A DNA stretch of 64,000 nucleotides, from assembly GCA_963764235.1 (NCBI GenBank), contig CAVXRO010000006.1, positions 496,001 to 560,000 of the forward strand, in the 5' to 3' direction. Shown here piece by piece: positions 8,838 through 16,988 of the stretch. The stretch comes from DATFVA01 sp963764235 (GTDB lineage Bacteria; Bacteroidota; Ignavibacteria; Ignavibacteriales; Ignavibacteriaceae). Numbering within the stretch: position 1 is the stretch's first letter; the number at the start of each line of letters is the position of its first letter. The translations under genes were made by a program, and so were the position numbers. Below the pieces are notes generated by a model, which was not told where the DNA came from, made no database searches, and saw only the letters and a list, made by a program, of their open reading frames with translations.

Positions 8838-10049
8838 GTGCAAGATTTCGGAATAGATAAATATTTTAAATACTTTTTCAGTATCTATAACCCTCTCTTT
8901 CTGGCTCTGATATTTTTTTTGCTATTGTTCGTCGTCATATATATTTCATACAGACATATCTATAGTCCCCTTATAAAAAAACACAGAAAAGAAAAAGAAT
9001 CGCTTGAACTTAAAAATGCTAAGCTGCTAACATTGTTTTCAGAATTGGATCCTAATCCTATTATTAAGGTTAATCTATCAGGTCAAATTGTTGGAATGAA
9101 TAAATCTGCAAAGGAAAAATTTAATTTTGATCAAATATCAAAAAAGGACATTGCTATCTTGCTCGGTGAACATCAGATCAATTTTACAAACTTAATCGGG
9201 GAAAACAACTCTAGAGTGATCTCAAAAGTTATTCAAAATAAGTATTATGAAATTAACATTCATGGAATATCCTTACTAAATATGGCGCAACTTTATCTAT
9301 ACGATATTACTGAGAAAAAAGAGCATACGGAGCAAATGAACACTTATCATAGATTACTTAAAGAATCTTCAGCGAAATCACTGAAAGACTTGGAGGAGGA
9401 GAAGACGCGAATTGCAGCACTCTTACATGATTCGGTAGGTCAAAACTTGCTTTTAATAAAGCTTGGAATACAGAATTTAATAAAACATCTGAATGGTCAA
9501 CATTCCGGTGAAGATTATTTAGGTACACTGAAAATATTGGATTCAACTATACAAGAAACCAAAGATATCAGTCGCCGAATACGGCCATTGAACCTAGATG
9601 AATTGGGATTAAAGACAGTACTTGCTTCATTATGTAAAACAGTCTCTAAAGAAAGCAACTTAGGTTCCCAATTGAACTTACCTGATGAATATTTGCCGCT
9701 GGACAAAGATTTGGAACTATGCATATATAGAGTAGTACAAGAAGCACTTAATAATATCATCAAACACTCAAGAGCAAAAAGTTTTGCTATAAGTCTTAAT
9801 ATAGAAAACAATGAGGTTATATTGATGATCTCAGACGACGGCATAGGATTTAAGCCTTCAATTCTTCTGAGCGACAAGTATATTTCCGAAGGATTGGGAA
9901 TAATCAATATGCAGGAGAGAATAGAAAGACTGGACGGAGCATTTCATATTGATTCCTCAATTAACGAAGGCACAATTATTTTGGCCCACTTCCCATTAAA
10001 AAGAGAAGAAAATGAAACAGAATCAAATAATAAAAACATTAGTTGCTGA
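8838..10049 (+). CDS. NarL-family sensor histidine kinase (TM-PAS-HisKA_3-HATPase)
   Basis: This is a 403-residue membrane sensor kinase. One hydrophobic helix at residues ~15-37 is followed by a basic coiled linker and a PAS-like domain (~48-155). The HisKA_3 dimerisation domain holds the phospho-accepting His197 in ALLHDSVGQNLLLIKLG. The C-terminal ATPase (~285-395) has an N box (EALNNIIKHS), a G1 box (DDGIGF) and a G2-like GLGIINMQER. This layout is typical of kinases paired with NarL/FixJ regulators, and the next gene is such a regulator, overlapping by 38 bp. The start is GTG 8838; there is no upstream in-frame ATG and the first internal Met is inside the PAS region. The PAS ligand or signal is unknown, since there is almost no periplasmic loop. 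Confidence 0.88.
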   Translation: MQDFGIDKYFKYFFSIYNPLFLALIFFLLLFVVIYISYRHIYSPLIKKHRKEKESLELKNAKLLTLFSELDPNPIIKVNLSGQIVGMNKSAKEKFNFDQISKKDIAILLGEHQINFTNLIGENNSRVISKVIQNKYYEINIHGISLLNMAQLYLYDITEKKEHTEQMNTYHRLLKESSAKSLKDLEEEKTRIAALLHDSVGQNLLLIKLGIQNLIKHLNGQHSGEDYLGTLKILDSTIQETKDISRRIRPLNLDELGLKTVLASLCKTVSKESNLGSQLNLPDEYLPLDKDLELCIYRVVQEALNNIIKHSRAKSFAISLNIENNEVILMISDDGIGFKPSILLSDKYISEGLGIINMQERIERLDGAFHIDSSINEGTIILAHFPLKREENETESNNKNISC

Positions 10050-10698
10050 TGATCATAATCTCTTCAGAGCCGGGATTATAAAGCTTCTTAATGAGCATCC
10101 CAGAATTCAGGTTGTAGGAGAAGCAACTGACGGTGAGCAAATGATACAGGAGTATTTTAATATCACCCCCGATCTGCTGCTGGTGGACATTGCTATGCCT
10201 GGTATGACCGGTCTGGAGGCCGTATTAAAAATAAAAGAGAAAGAGCCTTCAGTTAAAGCTTTATTCCTTTCAATGTATGAGGGAGATGAATATATTTATA
10301 AAGCGATAAAATCAGGAGGCAGCGGGCTAATTAATAAATCAGCACTTGAAGATGAGTTAATCAGAGCTATCGAAACAGTTTATTCAGGAAGAAGATATTT
10401 TCCCACAAAACCTGGTGATGAAAGCCTGGAAGAGCTAATCAAGGAATTCGAATCAAATCAAAATCAAAAAATGATGAATTTGGAAGTAAATCTAAATTAT
10501 CGTGAGCATCAGGTACTTGACTTATTAAAACAAGGATTTACCAGCCAACAAATGGCTGATGAATTGGGCTTAAGTAGAAGGACAATAGATTTTTACCGTT
10601 CCTCTCTAATGCAGAAATTTAACCTTAAATCTGCTGCAGATCTTCTCAGATTTTCATTTGAATATAACCACCCGAATAAAAATTCCCACGGTAACTAG
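10012..10698 (+). CDS. NarL/FixJ-family response regulator
   Basis: This 228-residue transcription regulator is the partner of the preceding kinase. The receiver domain (1-~125) has the acidic pair (VADDH), phospho-acceptor Asp59 (LLVDIAMPG), a conserved Ser (FLSMYEG) and Lys (INKSA). A linker of ~30 residues leads to a LuxR-type helix-turn-helix (~160-215), recognised by LNYREHQVLDLLKQG and the recognition helix SRRTIDFYRSSLMQKF. The ATG overlaps the kinase tail by 38 bp, so translation is probably coupled. Phosphorylated regulators of this type bind as dimers to inverted repeats. The repeated ATTAGTA-N4-TACTAAT palindromes at 6847-12832 are plausible targets, one of them 30 bp after this gene (inference). 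Confidence 0.9.
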   Translation: MKQNQIIKTLVADDHNLFRAGIIKLLNEHPRIQVVGEATDGEQMIQEYFNITPDLLLVDIAMPGMTGLEAVLKIKEKEPSVKALFLSMYEGDEYIYKAIKSGGSGLINKSALEDELIRAIETVYSGRRYFPTKPGDESLEELIKEFESNQNQKMMNLEVNLNYREHQVLDLLKQGFTSQQMADELGLSRRTIDFYRSSLMQKFNLKSAADLLRFSFEYNHPNKNSHGN

Positions 10699-10727
10699 AA
10701 GATCCTAAAATCTTTTTTTAAAAATTG

Positions 10728-10745
10728 ATTAGTACAATTACTAAC
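10728..10745. promoter_or_regulatory. Palindromic operator candidate, copy d
   Basis: ATTAGTA-CAAT-TACTAAC, six of seven pairs. It lies 87 bp before the start at 10833, the same gap as copy e has to 12044. Confidence 0.6.
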
Positions 10746-10832
10746 ACAAACCTCGCCCTATCTTAATATCTTACAACGCGCATTTTTTTCTAACCAAATC
10801 AAACTATTTATAAACTTAAAAGGAGGTACGGG

Positions 10833-11267
10833 ATGGATACACATCTCAAATCTTTGTTGTTAGTCGTTATTTTATTTCTTTTAATTAATATTTCTGTATC
10901 TGCGCAGGGGCAAATATTCACTAATGCACAAGCTGATAATTTATTTGGGCCTGTTTTAACATCTATTCCAGTGTCAAAAATAACTTTCCGATCTTTCTTG
11001 ACCAGAACAGAAAATTATATTATGTTCAAAATAATTAATAATAAAGCAATTGTACTTGATAATAACAGAAATGTAATTTCACCTGAAGGTTTTAGAATTA
11101 ACTCCGGTGATACATTTACGTATTACAAAGTATCAGTAGCAAGTGAATTGATTTCAAAGGGTAATGAGAACACAGTGTATATCCAACAACGCGCCAACGT
11201 TTTATCCATCTCTAGTGGGGGATATACTATGGAAGTGGGAGTACAGTGCCCGCCTTTTTGTCCTTAG
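10833..11267 (+). CDS. Small secreted protein of unknown function
   Basis: This 144-residue protein has a strong AAAGGAGG ribosome site and a clear signal peptide (hydrophobic residues ~8-24, ending SVSAQG). The mature part of ~120 residues is beta-rich and ends in a short Cys/Pro tail (QCPPFCP), which could form a disulphide or bind metal. No family is recognised. It lies downstream of palindrome copy d, after the two-component genes. Only 9 bp separate it from the following membrane protein gene, so the two likely form an operon and may act together at the envelope. The function is unknown. Confidence 0.75.
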   Translation: MDTHLKSLLLVVILFLLINISVSAQGQIFTNAQADNLFGPVLTSIPVSKITFRSFLTRTENYIMFKIINNKAIVLDNNRNVISPEGFRINSGDTFTYYKVSVASELISKGNENTVYIQQRANVLSISSGGYTMEVGVQCPPFCP

Positions 11268-11276
11268 CATAAAATA

Positions 11277-11867
11277 ATGATCAGCGCCAAATTAATTGCA
11301 TATGTTTCATCATTTTTTTGGTTATTACCTCCCTTTCGTCAATATAAAGGGAGGTTTTTCTTTTATTTCCTGATTATGTCTCTTTCAGATCCAATTACAT
11401 TATTATGTTACGAAACAATAAAATTACCTATAAATAGTATTCATTCAATAGCAGGGTTACTCATATTATTTTCTTTATTTTTATATGTGGAGAATTATAG
11501 AAATAAAGTAATAATATTTATTACTCTCATCTTAGGATTCGTTCTTGGATGGATTTACTTGACTGATCTTTTATATCTACTGATAGCGATTCACATGATT
11601 ATATTTTTGATGCTTCTCAAAATTGCTATTTTGCCAATCTTTCCAAAAAATATTATTAGCATATTTTACTTCGCTCTATTGTTTTATGAATTGAGTATAG
11701 TATTGAATTTAACACTATTTGCGAGCCGTGGTGATTTGATAGTGATACTATTCTATATGACACTTGCTTTCCAGATTGTAATGGCTATTTTTTTCACCAT
11801 CTTTACAGAAAAGAGTAAAATATTACTTCTGCATCTGAAAACCGCAGATTCTTCACCTTCAGATTAA
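11277..11867 (+). CDS. Polytopic membrane protein of unknown function
   Basis: This 196-residue protein is mostly hydrophobic, with about six predicted transmembrane helices and short loops. A charged cytoplasmic tail ends near KTADSSPSD. It starts 9 bp after the secreted-protein gene and lacks a strong ribosome site of its own, which suggests coupled translation. No family signature is visible. The low-complexity, Ile/Phe/Leu-rich composition and AT-rich codons match its neighbours in this accessory stretch. It may form an envelope unit with the preceding secreted protein; this is inference from position only. Confidence 0.7.
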   Translation: MISAKLIAYVSSFFWLLPPFRQYKGRFFFYFLIMSLSDPITLLCYETIKLPINSIHSIAGLLILFSLFLYVENYRNKVIIFITLILGFVLGWIYLTDLLYLLIAIHMIIFLMLLKIAILPIFPKNIISIFYFALLFYELSIVLNLTLFASRGDLIVILFYMTLAFQIVMAIFFTIFTEKSKILLLHLKTADSSPSD

Positions 11868-11938
11868 TTCAAGCGGAAACGCTTATTAACGTTCAATAAT
11901 CCCATTCAACTTTTTATCAAATATTACTGTTAAAAATC

Positions 11939-11956
11939 ATTGGTAATTCTACTGAT
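11939..11956. promoter_or_regulatory. Palindromic operator candidate, copy e
   Basis: ATTGGTA-ATTC-TACTGAT, 87 bp before the DUF3892-like gene at 12044. AAATGTATTA follows 16 bp later, as it follows 13 bp after copy c. Confidence 0.5.
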
Positions 11957-12043
11957 GCTAATATCCTTGCCGAAATGTATTATCGTATTTAGATTTTTAG
12001 TCCTACTAAGGATATAAACCTTAAAAACAGAGAGGTTATAATA

Positions 12044-12307
12044 ATGGCTTTTCGTGAAGTTTTGGCCACAAGGAAGGATTACAGGGGTGACATCACTGCA
12101 TTATGTAATTCAAAAGAATTCTGGTCGCCAAGATATAAAATTGATGTTATAAACGATATAGAAAACCGAGTTCACCAATATTACGTGATGATATCTGGAA
12201 TTAGAGTGGATATTCACGTAGTGAACGACCGTGTAAAAGGAAAATATTTAAGAACTGATCCGGATAAGACTACCGCTAACAATCTCGATAATTTACCGGA
12301 TTGTTGA
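12044..12307 (+). CDS. DUF3892-like small protein
   Basis: This is an 87-residue soluble protein. The patterns ITALCNSKEFWSPR, an IENRVHQYYV strand and the ending YLRTDPDKTTANNLDNLPDC match what I know of the DUF3892 family, whose members end in a NNLxxLPxC motif. The family's function is not established; genes are often small, mobile and in accessory regions. A GAGAGG-type ribosome site precedes ATG 12044. It is followed 9 bp later by a second, diverged relative, so the two probably form a small operon. Palindrome copy e lies upstream. Confidence 0.75.
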   Translation: MAFREVLATRKDYRGDITALCNSKEFWSPRYKIDVINDIENRVHQYYVMISGIRVDIHVVNDRVKGKYLRTDPDKTTANNLDNLPDC

Positions 12308-12316
12308 GTTTAAGTC

Positions 12317-12643
12317 TTGAACGAAAAAGTTGAATTGGTAAAATGGGCGGATTACCTGATCTCAGCAGTTCGTTATGAATCAGGTTCGGAAAGAAGAATT
12401 ATTTCCTACGCTAAAGTCCATAAAGATAATACTAGCTATGTTGGAGAATGTAGAACCTGGTCTAAAGAAGAACTTTTGGAAGTTTTAAGGGAAGGAAAAT
12501 CTTTGGCCACAATTAGGAGAAATAATAAAGGCCGATGGTTTAAGGATCAAAATGTTGCAATTTCTTCTGTTTATGAAACATCAGTCTGTTCTGAGTATAA
12601 AAATATTCCGGGGGATTACTTGGAAAATGTTCCAGAATTTTAA
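12317..12643 (+). CDS. Second DUF3892-like protein, diverged
   Basis: This 108-residue protein starts at TTG 12317. The segment ADYLISAVRYES corresponds to the first strand of the previous protein, and the ending YLENVPEF matches its YLRTDP...NLPDC ending. It therefore looks like a diverged tandem paralogue with an insertion in the middle (WSKEELLEVLREGKSLATI). The TTG start and weak ribosome site suggest low or coupled translation from 12044. The function is unknown. The assignment to DUF3892 is weaker than for its neighbour. Confidence 0.55.
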   Translation: MNEKVELVKWADYLISAVRYESGSERRIISYAKVHKDNTSYVGECRTWSKEELLEVLREGKSLATIRRNNKGRWFKDQNVAISSVYETSVCSEYKNIPGDYLENVPEF

Positions 12644-12814
12644 AAGAAATATTTACTACGCAACGTTAGCTGAGAGTTATTTGTCTTGATAGTGGCAACT
12701 GTAGCAATGGGGAGAATCAGGATTCTGCATATGCGTGTAAATAGACACGGTGTTGTTACAATTATTGTTTTGTAAAGATTAAAACATTATGAATTTATGT
12801 ATTAATTAAAAATC

Positions 12815-12832
12815 ATTAGTAATAATACTAAT
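12815..12832. promoter_or_regulatory. Palindromic operator candidate, copy f (perfect)
   Basis: ATTAGTA-ATAA-TACTAAT is a perfect 7-4-7 inverted repeat, the best copy of the set. It lies 60 bp before ATG 12893 of a decayed gene. Confidence 0.6.
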
Positions 12833-12892
12833 GAAATCAAGAAGGTTTTGGTTTATTTTTATGTAACTCTTGATGTCCTAGAAGGATAAAAA

Positions 12893-13386
12893 ATGGAGTT
12901 GCATATCGAAAACCATTCAGAGTAAACTTTCGGAAATTCCTCAGGATAATCCTTTTTCGTCCCCAAGCGATTAAGTTTTAGCAATTTGAGGTAATTCATA
13001 ATGGAGGCACCACTCCGAATAAGTATGTCCAAAATATTCATTCTTTATATTATGGAGAAACTTACGATATCGAACTTGCATATGTCGAGCATGGTTCGAG
13101 ATGTTTATTTCAGTTTGCAACAAATACTCGCTCTGATCAAAAAACTAATCTTGATTGTAAGATACTTATCCCATACGAATCCAAGCGTAAGTTTTGGATA
13201 AGATTTTTAGATACTATCATTGACCTATTATTCGCAATTGGACCGACTTATCTTGCTTCAGTTAAAATCTTCGAAAACATTACTCCTCAACCATGGTATT
13301 TCCAAAAATGGCCTATAATTATCTCTTTCATATATGCAACTTGGTTTTTGATGCGTTTAATCAAAAATGCAATTAGAGGAAAATAA
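12893..13386 (+). pseudogene. Remnant of a membrane-protein gene
   Basis: ATG 12893 with a GAAGGA site starts a frame that stops after 10 codons. From 12982 another frame is open to TAA 13386 without a start codon, about 134 codons. It reads protein-like: GGTTPNKYVQNIHSLYYGE, a charged stretch, then one or two hydrophobic segments (FLDTIIDLLFAIGPTYL and IIISFIYATWFLMRLI). The stretch between needs at least two frame changes. This looks like an old gene broken by indels, with its promoter palindrome (copy f) still intact. The family is unknown. Confidence 0.45.
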
Positions 13387-13474
13387 TAATTTCATTTCTT
13401 ACTCTGTATTTTTGTATTAAAACTCTGCTTTTTACGAAATGAATATTAGAAAACACCCCATAGATTACTGGTAA

Positions 13475-13507
13475 TAAAAAAGCCGAAAACGTTTAATTTT
13501 CGGCTTC
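13475..13507 (-). terminator. Intrinsic terminator of the tRNA gene
   Basis: On the minus strand AGCCGAAAA pairs with TTTTCGGCT around a short loop and is followed by a T run. It lies just downstream of the tRNA. Confidence 0.8.
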
Positions 13508-13518
13508 TGTAGAGCTTG

Positions 13519-13591
<73 letters not shown>

Positions 13592-13812
13592 ATTTAGATA
13601 ACAAATATAACCATAAGCCTGCGCGTTTCCAAATTAACTCCCTTCCCCGTGATTCGGTACCATTATTGGCGATTTCTTGTTGAAATCTGGCCTTCATCGA
13701 TGACATTATTTAAAAACCGCAATTTTTGTAATATTTGGGTTAATAGCCTAAATTAAAGCACCCCTTCAGATATTAAAATTAAACTTATAGTTTTTCGGAC
13801 TAATTAAGCAAA

Positions 13813-14929
13813 GTGACATATTTCTTTTCAAACAATACGTTTTTATTCTTAATTCTTGCAATTATTCTGCTGGTATCTGCGGCTTATAATATTTACCTGT
13901 ATTACCGGATGAGAAGGGAAAGGGAGGAGTTGTCCACCGTCGATGATCTGAAACTCACTGAAAAATCTCTGAGGGAAATGGTTGAGGAAAGAACGGAAGA
14001 GATCAATAAAATAAATATTATGCTGATGGACAGGGCGATAGAACTAGGCAGCATAAATCAAATATCTGAGAAGGTTAATTCATCCCTGGACATGGAAGAG
14101 GTTATTGAAAGTGCCTGTAAGGAACTTGTTAAGATCTTCCCCCTTGAAAGCGCAGGTATTGCAATGCTTAGCCGGGATAATGAGAGACTCGTTACTGTCG
14201 GGTTTCATTCTGTCTCTTCCGTCAGTAAAAACAATATGCTCAATGAAATTATCCTACGCAATAACAAGGCTTTCGCAGGGGTGGTTGAATTCGGAAGGGA
14301 AGCCGTAATTGAAAAAGTCTCCCGGGTCCTGATGCTGTGGCATCCGAAAGCAGAACGGCTGATGAAATAAATAATATCCTAATCGTTCCTGTCATTGTTC
14401 TAAGGAAGGTGGTGGGGGTTATCTACTTAATTGCCGGTGAGGCCGACTATCAATTCAGTAAAACTGAAATGGATCTTGCCAGGACTATTGCTGTACAGGT
14501 GGCGGGATCTGTTGAGAACGCACACTTTTTTCTCAGAAGGAAAAAGCATTGAATGCTGTGGAGAGTGACCTCGAGATAGGCAGACAGATCCAGGCTGATT
14601 TTTTCCCTGCCAGGATAGAACATGTTGAGGGATGGGAATTAAATGCTCATTTTAAGGCAGCACGCCAGGTATCGGGTGATTTTTATGATGTATTTAAAAT
14701 CGGCGAAACACGATATACTGCACTAATAGTCGGAGACGTTTGCGATAAGGGTGTGGGAGCCGCGCTTTTTATGGTGTCGTTCCAGAGCCTCCTTCGTGCT
14801 TACAGCCTGGAGGAGAACAGGTCAGATGTTATAAATTCCTTTTTGAAACGAATAGTGCTGAACACTTTTAATGTACTGAAGAGCAGGAAAACATTTGATA
14901 GAAGGCATGGTAAGGTTTATTTTAATTGA
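13813..14929 (+). pseudogene. Broken TM-GAF-PP2C (RsbU-like) phosphatase
   Basis: Three frames in series encode pieces of one protein. 13813-~14330 (GTG start): a membrane helix (residues ~8-28), a coiled coil and the first half of a GAF domain (SINQISEKVNSSLDMEEVI). ~14337-14552: the end of the GAF domain (NILIVPVIVLRKVVGVIYL). ~14549-14929: the start of a SpoIIE/PP2C phosphatase (IGRQIQADFFPARI, SGDFYDVFKI, VGDVCDKGVGAALFM). Frameshifts lie near 14330 and 14545. The phosphatase stops half-way and lacks the later metal-binding Asp motifs. It is a diverged relative of the intact gene at 15562 and is almost certainly inactive. Confidence 0.8.
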
Positions 14930-14964
14930 TATATTTTTTTCTAAAACCGTCAGTTGGGTGGGCC

Positions 14965-15381
14965 ATGCGATACAAAAAGACATTTTCGATCTACTTTTTA
15001 ATTATATGTGTTTTCCTTCAGGCTTTAAGCGGGTTGATAGGGGGGACCTGGCTCCTGGCTGATCCTTCGGGCGGAAAGATAGGACTACCTTCTTCCTGGC
15101 TGGAGAATTCTCCTTTTCCTGATTATTTTATTCCCGGCATTATCCTGTTCACAGTTTTGGGTATTTATCCGCTAATTGTTGCATTCGGATTAATTAGGGA
15201 TAGTAAAAAGGCCTTAATAGCATCCCGATTACTGGGGTATGCACTCTTAATATGGATAGCCGTTGAAATCTGGATAATAGGGTATCAGCCCGAACCTCCG
15301 CTTCAGCTTATATACGGAATTCTGGGAATAATTATTATTTACCTTGCTTATTCTGCAAGTGTTACTAATTATTATACCTGA
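14965..15381 (+). CDS. Four-helix membrane protein, unknown
   Basis: This 138-residue protein has about four hydrophobic segments: residues ~7-30, ~50-75, ~85-105 and ~112-132. I chose ATG 14965, preceded by GGGTGG, over the upstream in-frame codon at 14926. The short extracytoplasmic loop holds GLPSSWLENSPFPDYF, a pattern common in small uncharacterised membrane proteins. No function is recognised. It follows the broken phosphatase by ~35 bp and may be independent of it. Confidence 0.65.
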   Translation: MRYKKTFSIYFLIICVFLQALSGLIGGTWLLADPSGGKIGLPSSWLENSPFPDYFIPGIILFTVLGIYPLIVAFGLIRDSKKALIASRLLGYALLIWIAVEIWIIGYQPEPPLQLIYGILGIIIIYLAYSASVTNYYT

Positions 15382-15561
15382 GGCAATGGGGCTGTATAAC
15401 TTCATAACCAGGGTTTTGAAAAAACCTTTTGGTTAGAATTCAATTTAGATTTAAATTAATCGCGTTCCTCTGCAGCTTAATCTAACGTATTATTGCCCTG
15501 TATGGTTCAGAGGGAATCTCTTATTTCTGCTGAATGTTTGATATCTGGTGAACAATTAAAT

Positions 15562-16797
15562 ATGAGTGATGAACAACAAAAAATAGATGAGCTTTTACTA
15601 TTGCAAAGAGTATCACAGAGGATCAACTCAATTTTAGATCTGGATCTTCTGCTGGAGGAAGTTGTTAGCGATGTTGCACAGACTTTCGGATATTCACGCT
15701 CGGGTGTTCTGCTGAAGGATGATGAGACTAATGAACTTGTGATATCGGCGGTCCGCGGATGGACTGTAAATTATCACCTGAAGGGAGAAAGGTTTAAGAT
15801 TGGGGAATTCGGAATGGTGGGACATACCGCGCACATCGGTGAGACCTATTACGCTCCTGATGTCAGAAAGGATCCCTACTATGAAATAAGTGAGGAATCA
15901 ACTCGCTCGGAACTTGATATTCCGCTTAAAATCCATGGCCGGCTGATAGGTGTATTTAATTTTCAGCATCAGGATGTAGATGCATTTATGAAGTCAAGGA
16001 TTCAGCTGCTTGAGACCCTCTCGGGTCATGTGGCAACTGCGATTGAAAATGCCAGGTTGTTCGAGAACGAACGCAGAGAAAAGGAGCGCCTTTCTACCGA
16101 ACTTAAAGAAGCCAGGACCGTTCAGCACAACCTGTTTCCTAATTGGAAACCCGAAATCCCAGGATTGGAGATATCCGGATTGTGTATTCCGTGCAGAGAG
16201 GTGGGAGGAGACTGGTTCGATTATATCCCGCTGCCGGATGGAAGGTTAGCAGTTGTATTGGCCGATGTATCGGGTAAAGGACCGGGGGCTGCTTTGTTAA
16301 TGGCGTCTACAAGAAGCATCCTTAGAATATATGCTGAAAGAGGATTACCCCCGTCTGAGGTTTTGTGTAATGTGAATAATGTACTTGTGAAGGATTTTCC
16401 TAAAACCAGGTTCGTCACAATGATCTATGCAGTAATTGATCCGCTGAATAACAGTATTGTATTCGCTAATGCAGGACATCCCCCTCCTGCTTTTGCAGAT
16501 TCTAAGGGAGCCCGCTTCCTTAATTATGAACCAGGCTTTCCGCTGGGTATAATGAGGGGTACTTACCCTGAGCATACCGTAGAGTTGATCAAAGGAAGCC
16601 GGCTGCTCCTTTATTCTGACGGGGTGAATGAAGCGATGAATCCAAAGGAAGAAGAATATGGTGAAGAACGAATAGGAAAACAGATGTCAGACCCCGCGAT
16701 TGATATAAATAAAATTACTGTTGATGTTCAGAAGTTTATGTCTGGCTCTCCAGCCTCCGACGATCTAACCCTTGTTATGATAAGATCATTTGATTAA
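15562..16797 (+). CDS. GAF-domain PP2C (SpoIIE/RsbU-type) protein phosphatase
   Basis: This 411-residue cytoplasmic phosphatase is predicted to dephosphorylate an anti-sigma antagonist in a partner-switching pathway. A GAF sensor domain covers ~25-170 (start ILDLDLLLEEVVSDVAQ). A helical linker (ELKEARTVQHNLFP) leads to the SpoIIE-type PP2C domain ~205-410. Metal and active-site motifs are present: GGDWFDY, VLADVSGKGPGAALLMA, NAGHPPP, LLLYSDGVNEA and SDDLTLVMIR. I chose ATG 15562 over 15493, because the extra 23 residues look unconserved. A STAS protein that could be its substrate is encoded at 19960. No HPK-like anti-sigma kinase is in the window. Confidence 0.88.
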   Translation: MSDEQQKIDELLLLQRVSQRINSILDLDLLLEEVVSDVAQTFGYSRSGVLLKDDETNELVISAVRGWTVNYHLKGERFKIGEFGMVGHTAHIGETYYAPDVRKDPYYEISEESTRSELDIPLKIHGRLIGVFNFQHQDVDAFMKSRIQLLETLSGHVATAIENARLFENERREKERLSTELKEARTVQHNLFPNWKPEIPGLEISGLCIPCREVGGDWFDYIPLPDGRLAVVLADVSGKGPGAALLMASTRSILRIYAERGLPPSEVLCNVNNVLVKDFPKTRFVTMIYAVIDPLNNSIVFANAGHPPPAFADSKGARFLNYEPGFPLGIMRGTYPEHTVELIKGSRLLLYSDGVNEAMNPKEEEYGEERIGKQMSDPAIDINKITVDVQKFMSGSPASDDLTLVMIRSFD

Positions 16798-16988
16798 AAT
16801 CTACTGGAAAAGTAACTCCTTCTTAATCATTAATTAACCGTTTCGGGGAAGTAACTAGCAAAGTACTCAGCCTCAGATCTCCTAGGCCTGTTCCGGCTTT
16901 GAAATTAAGTTAAATTCTCATTTTGGTTTCATTGTTGCAGAATATTCTTTATATATTGTAAGGTTCTTAATCATAATAATGCAAAAAA

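Noticed and set aside
12644..12892. Possible coding remnants between DUF3892-like genes and palindrome f
   Set aside because: Short hydrophobic fragments are readable but have no consistent frame.
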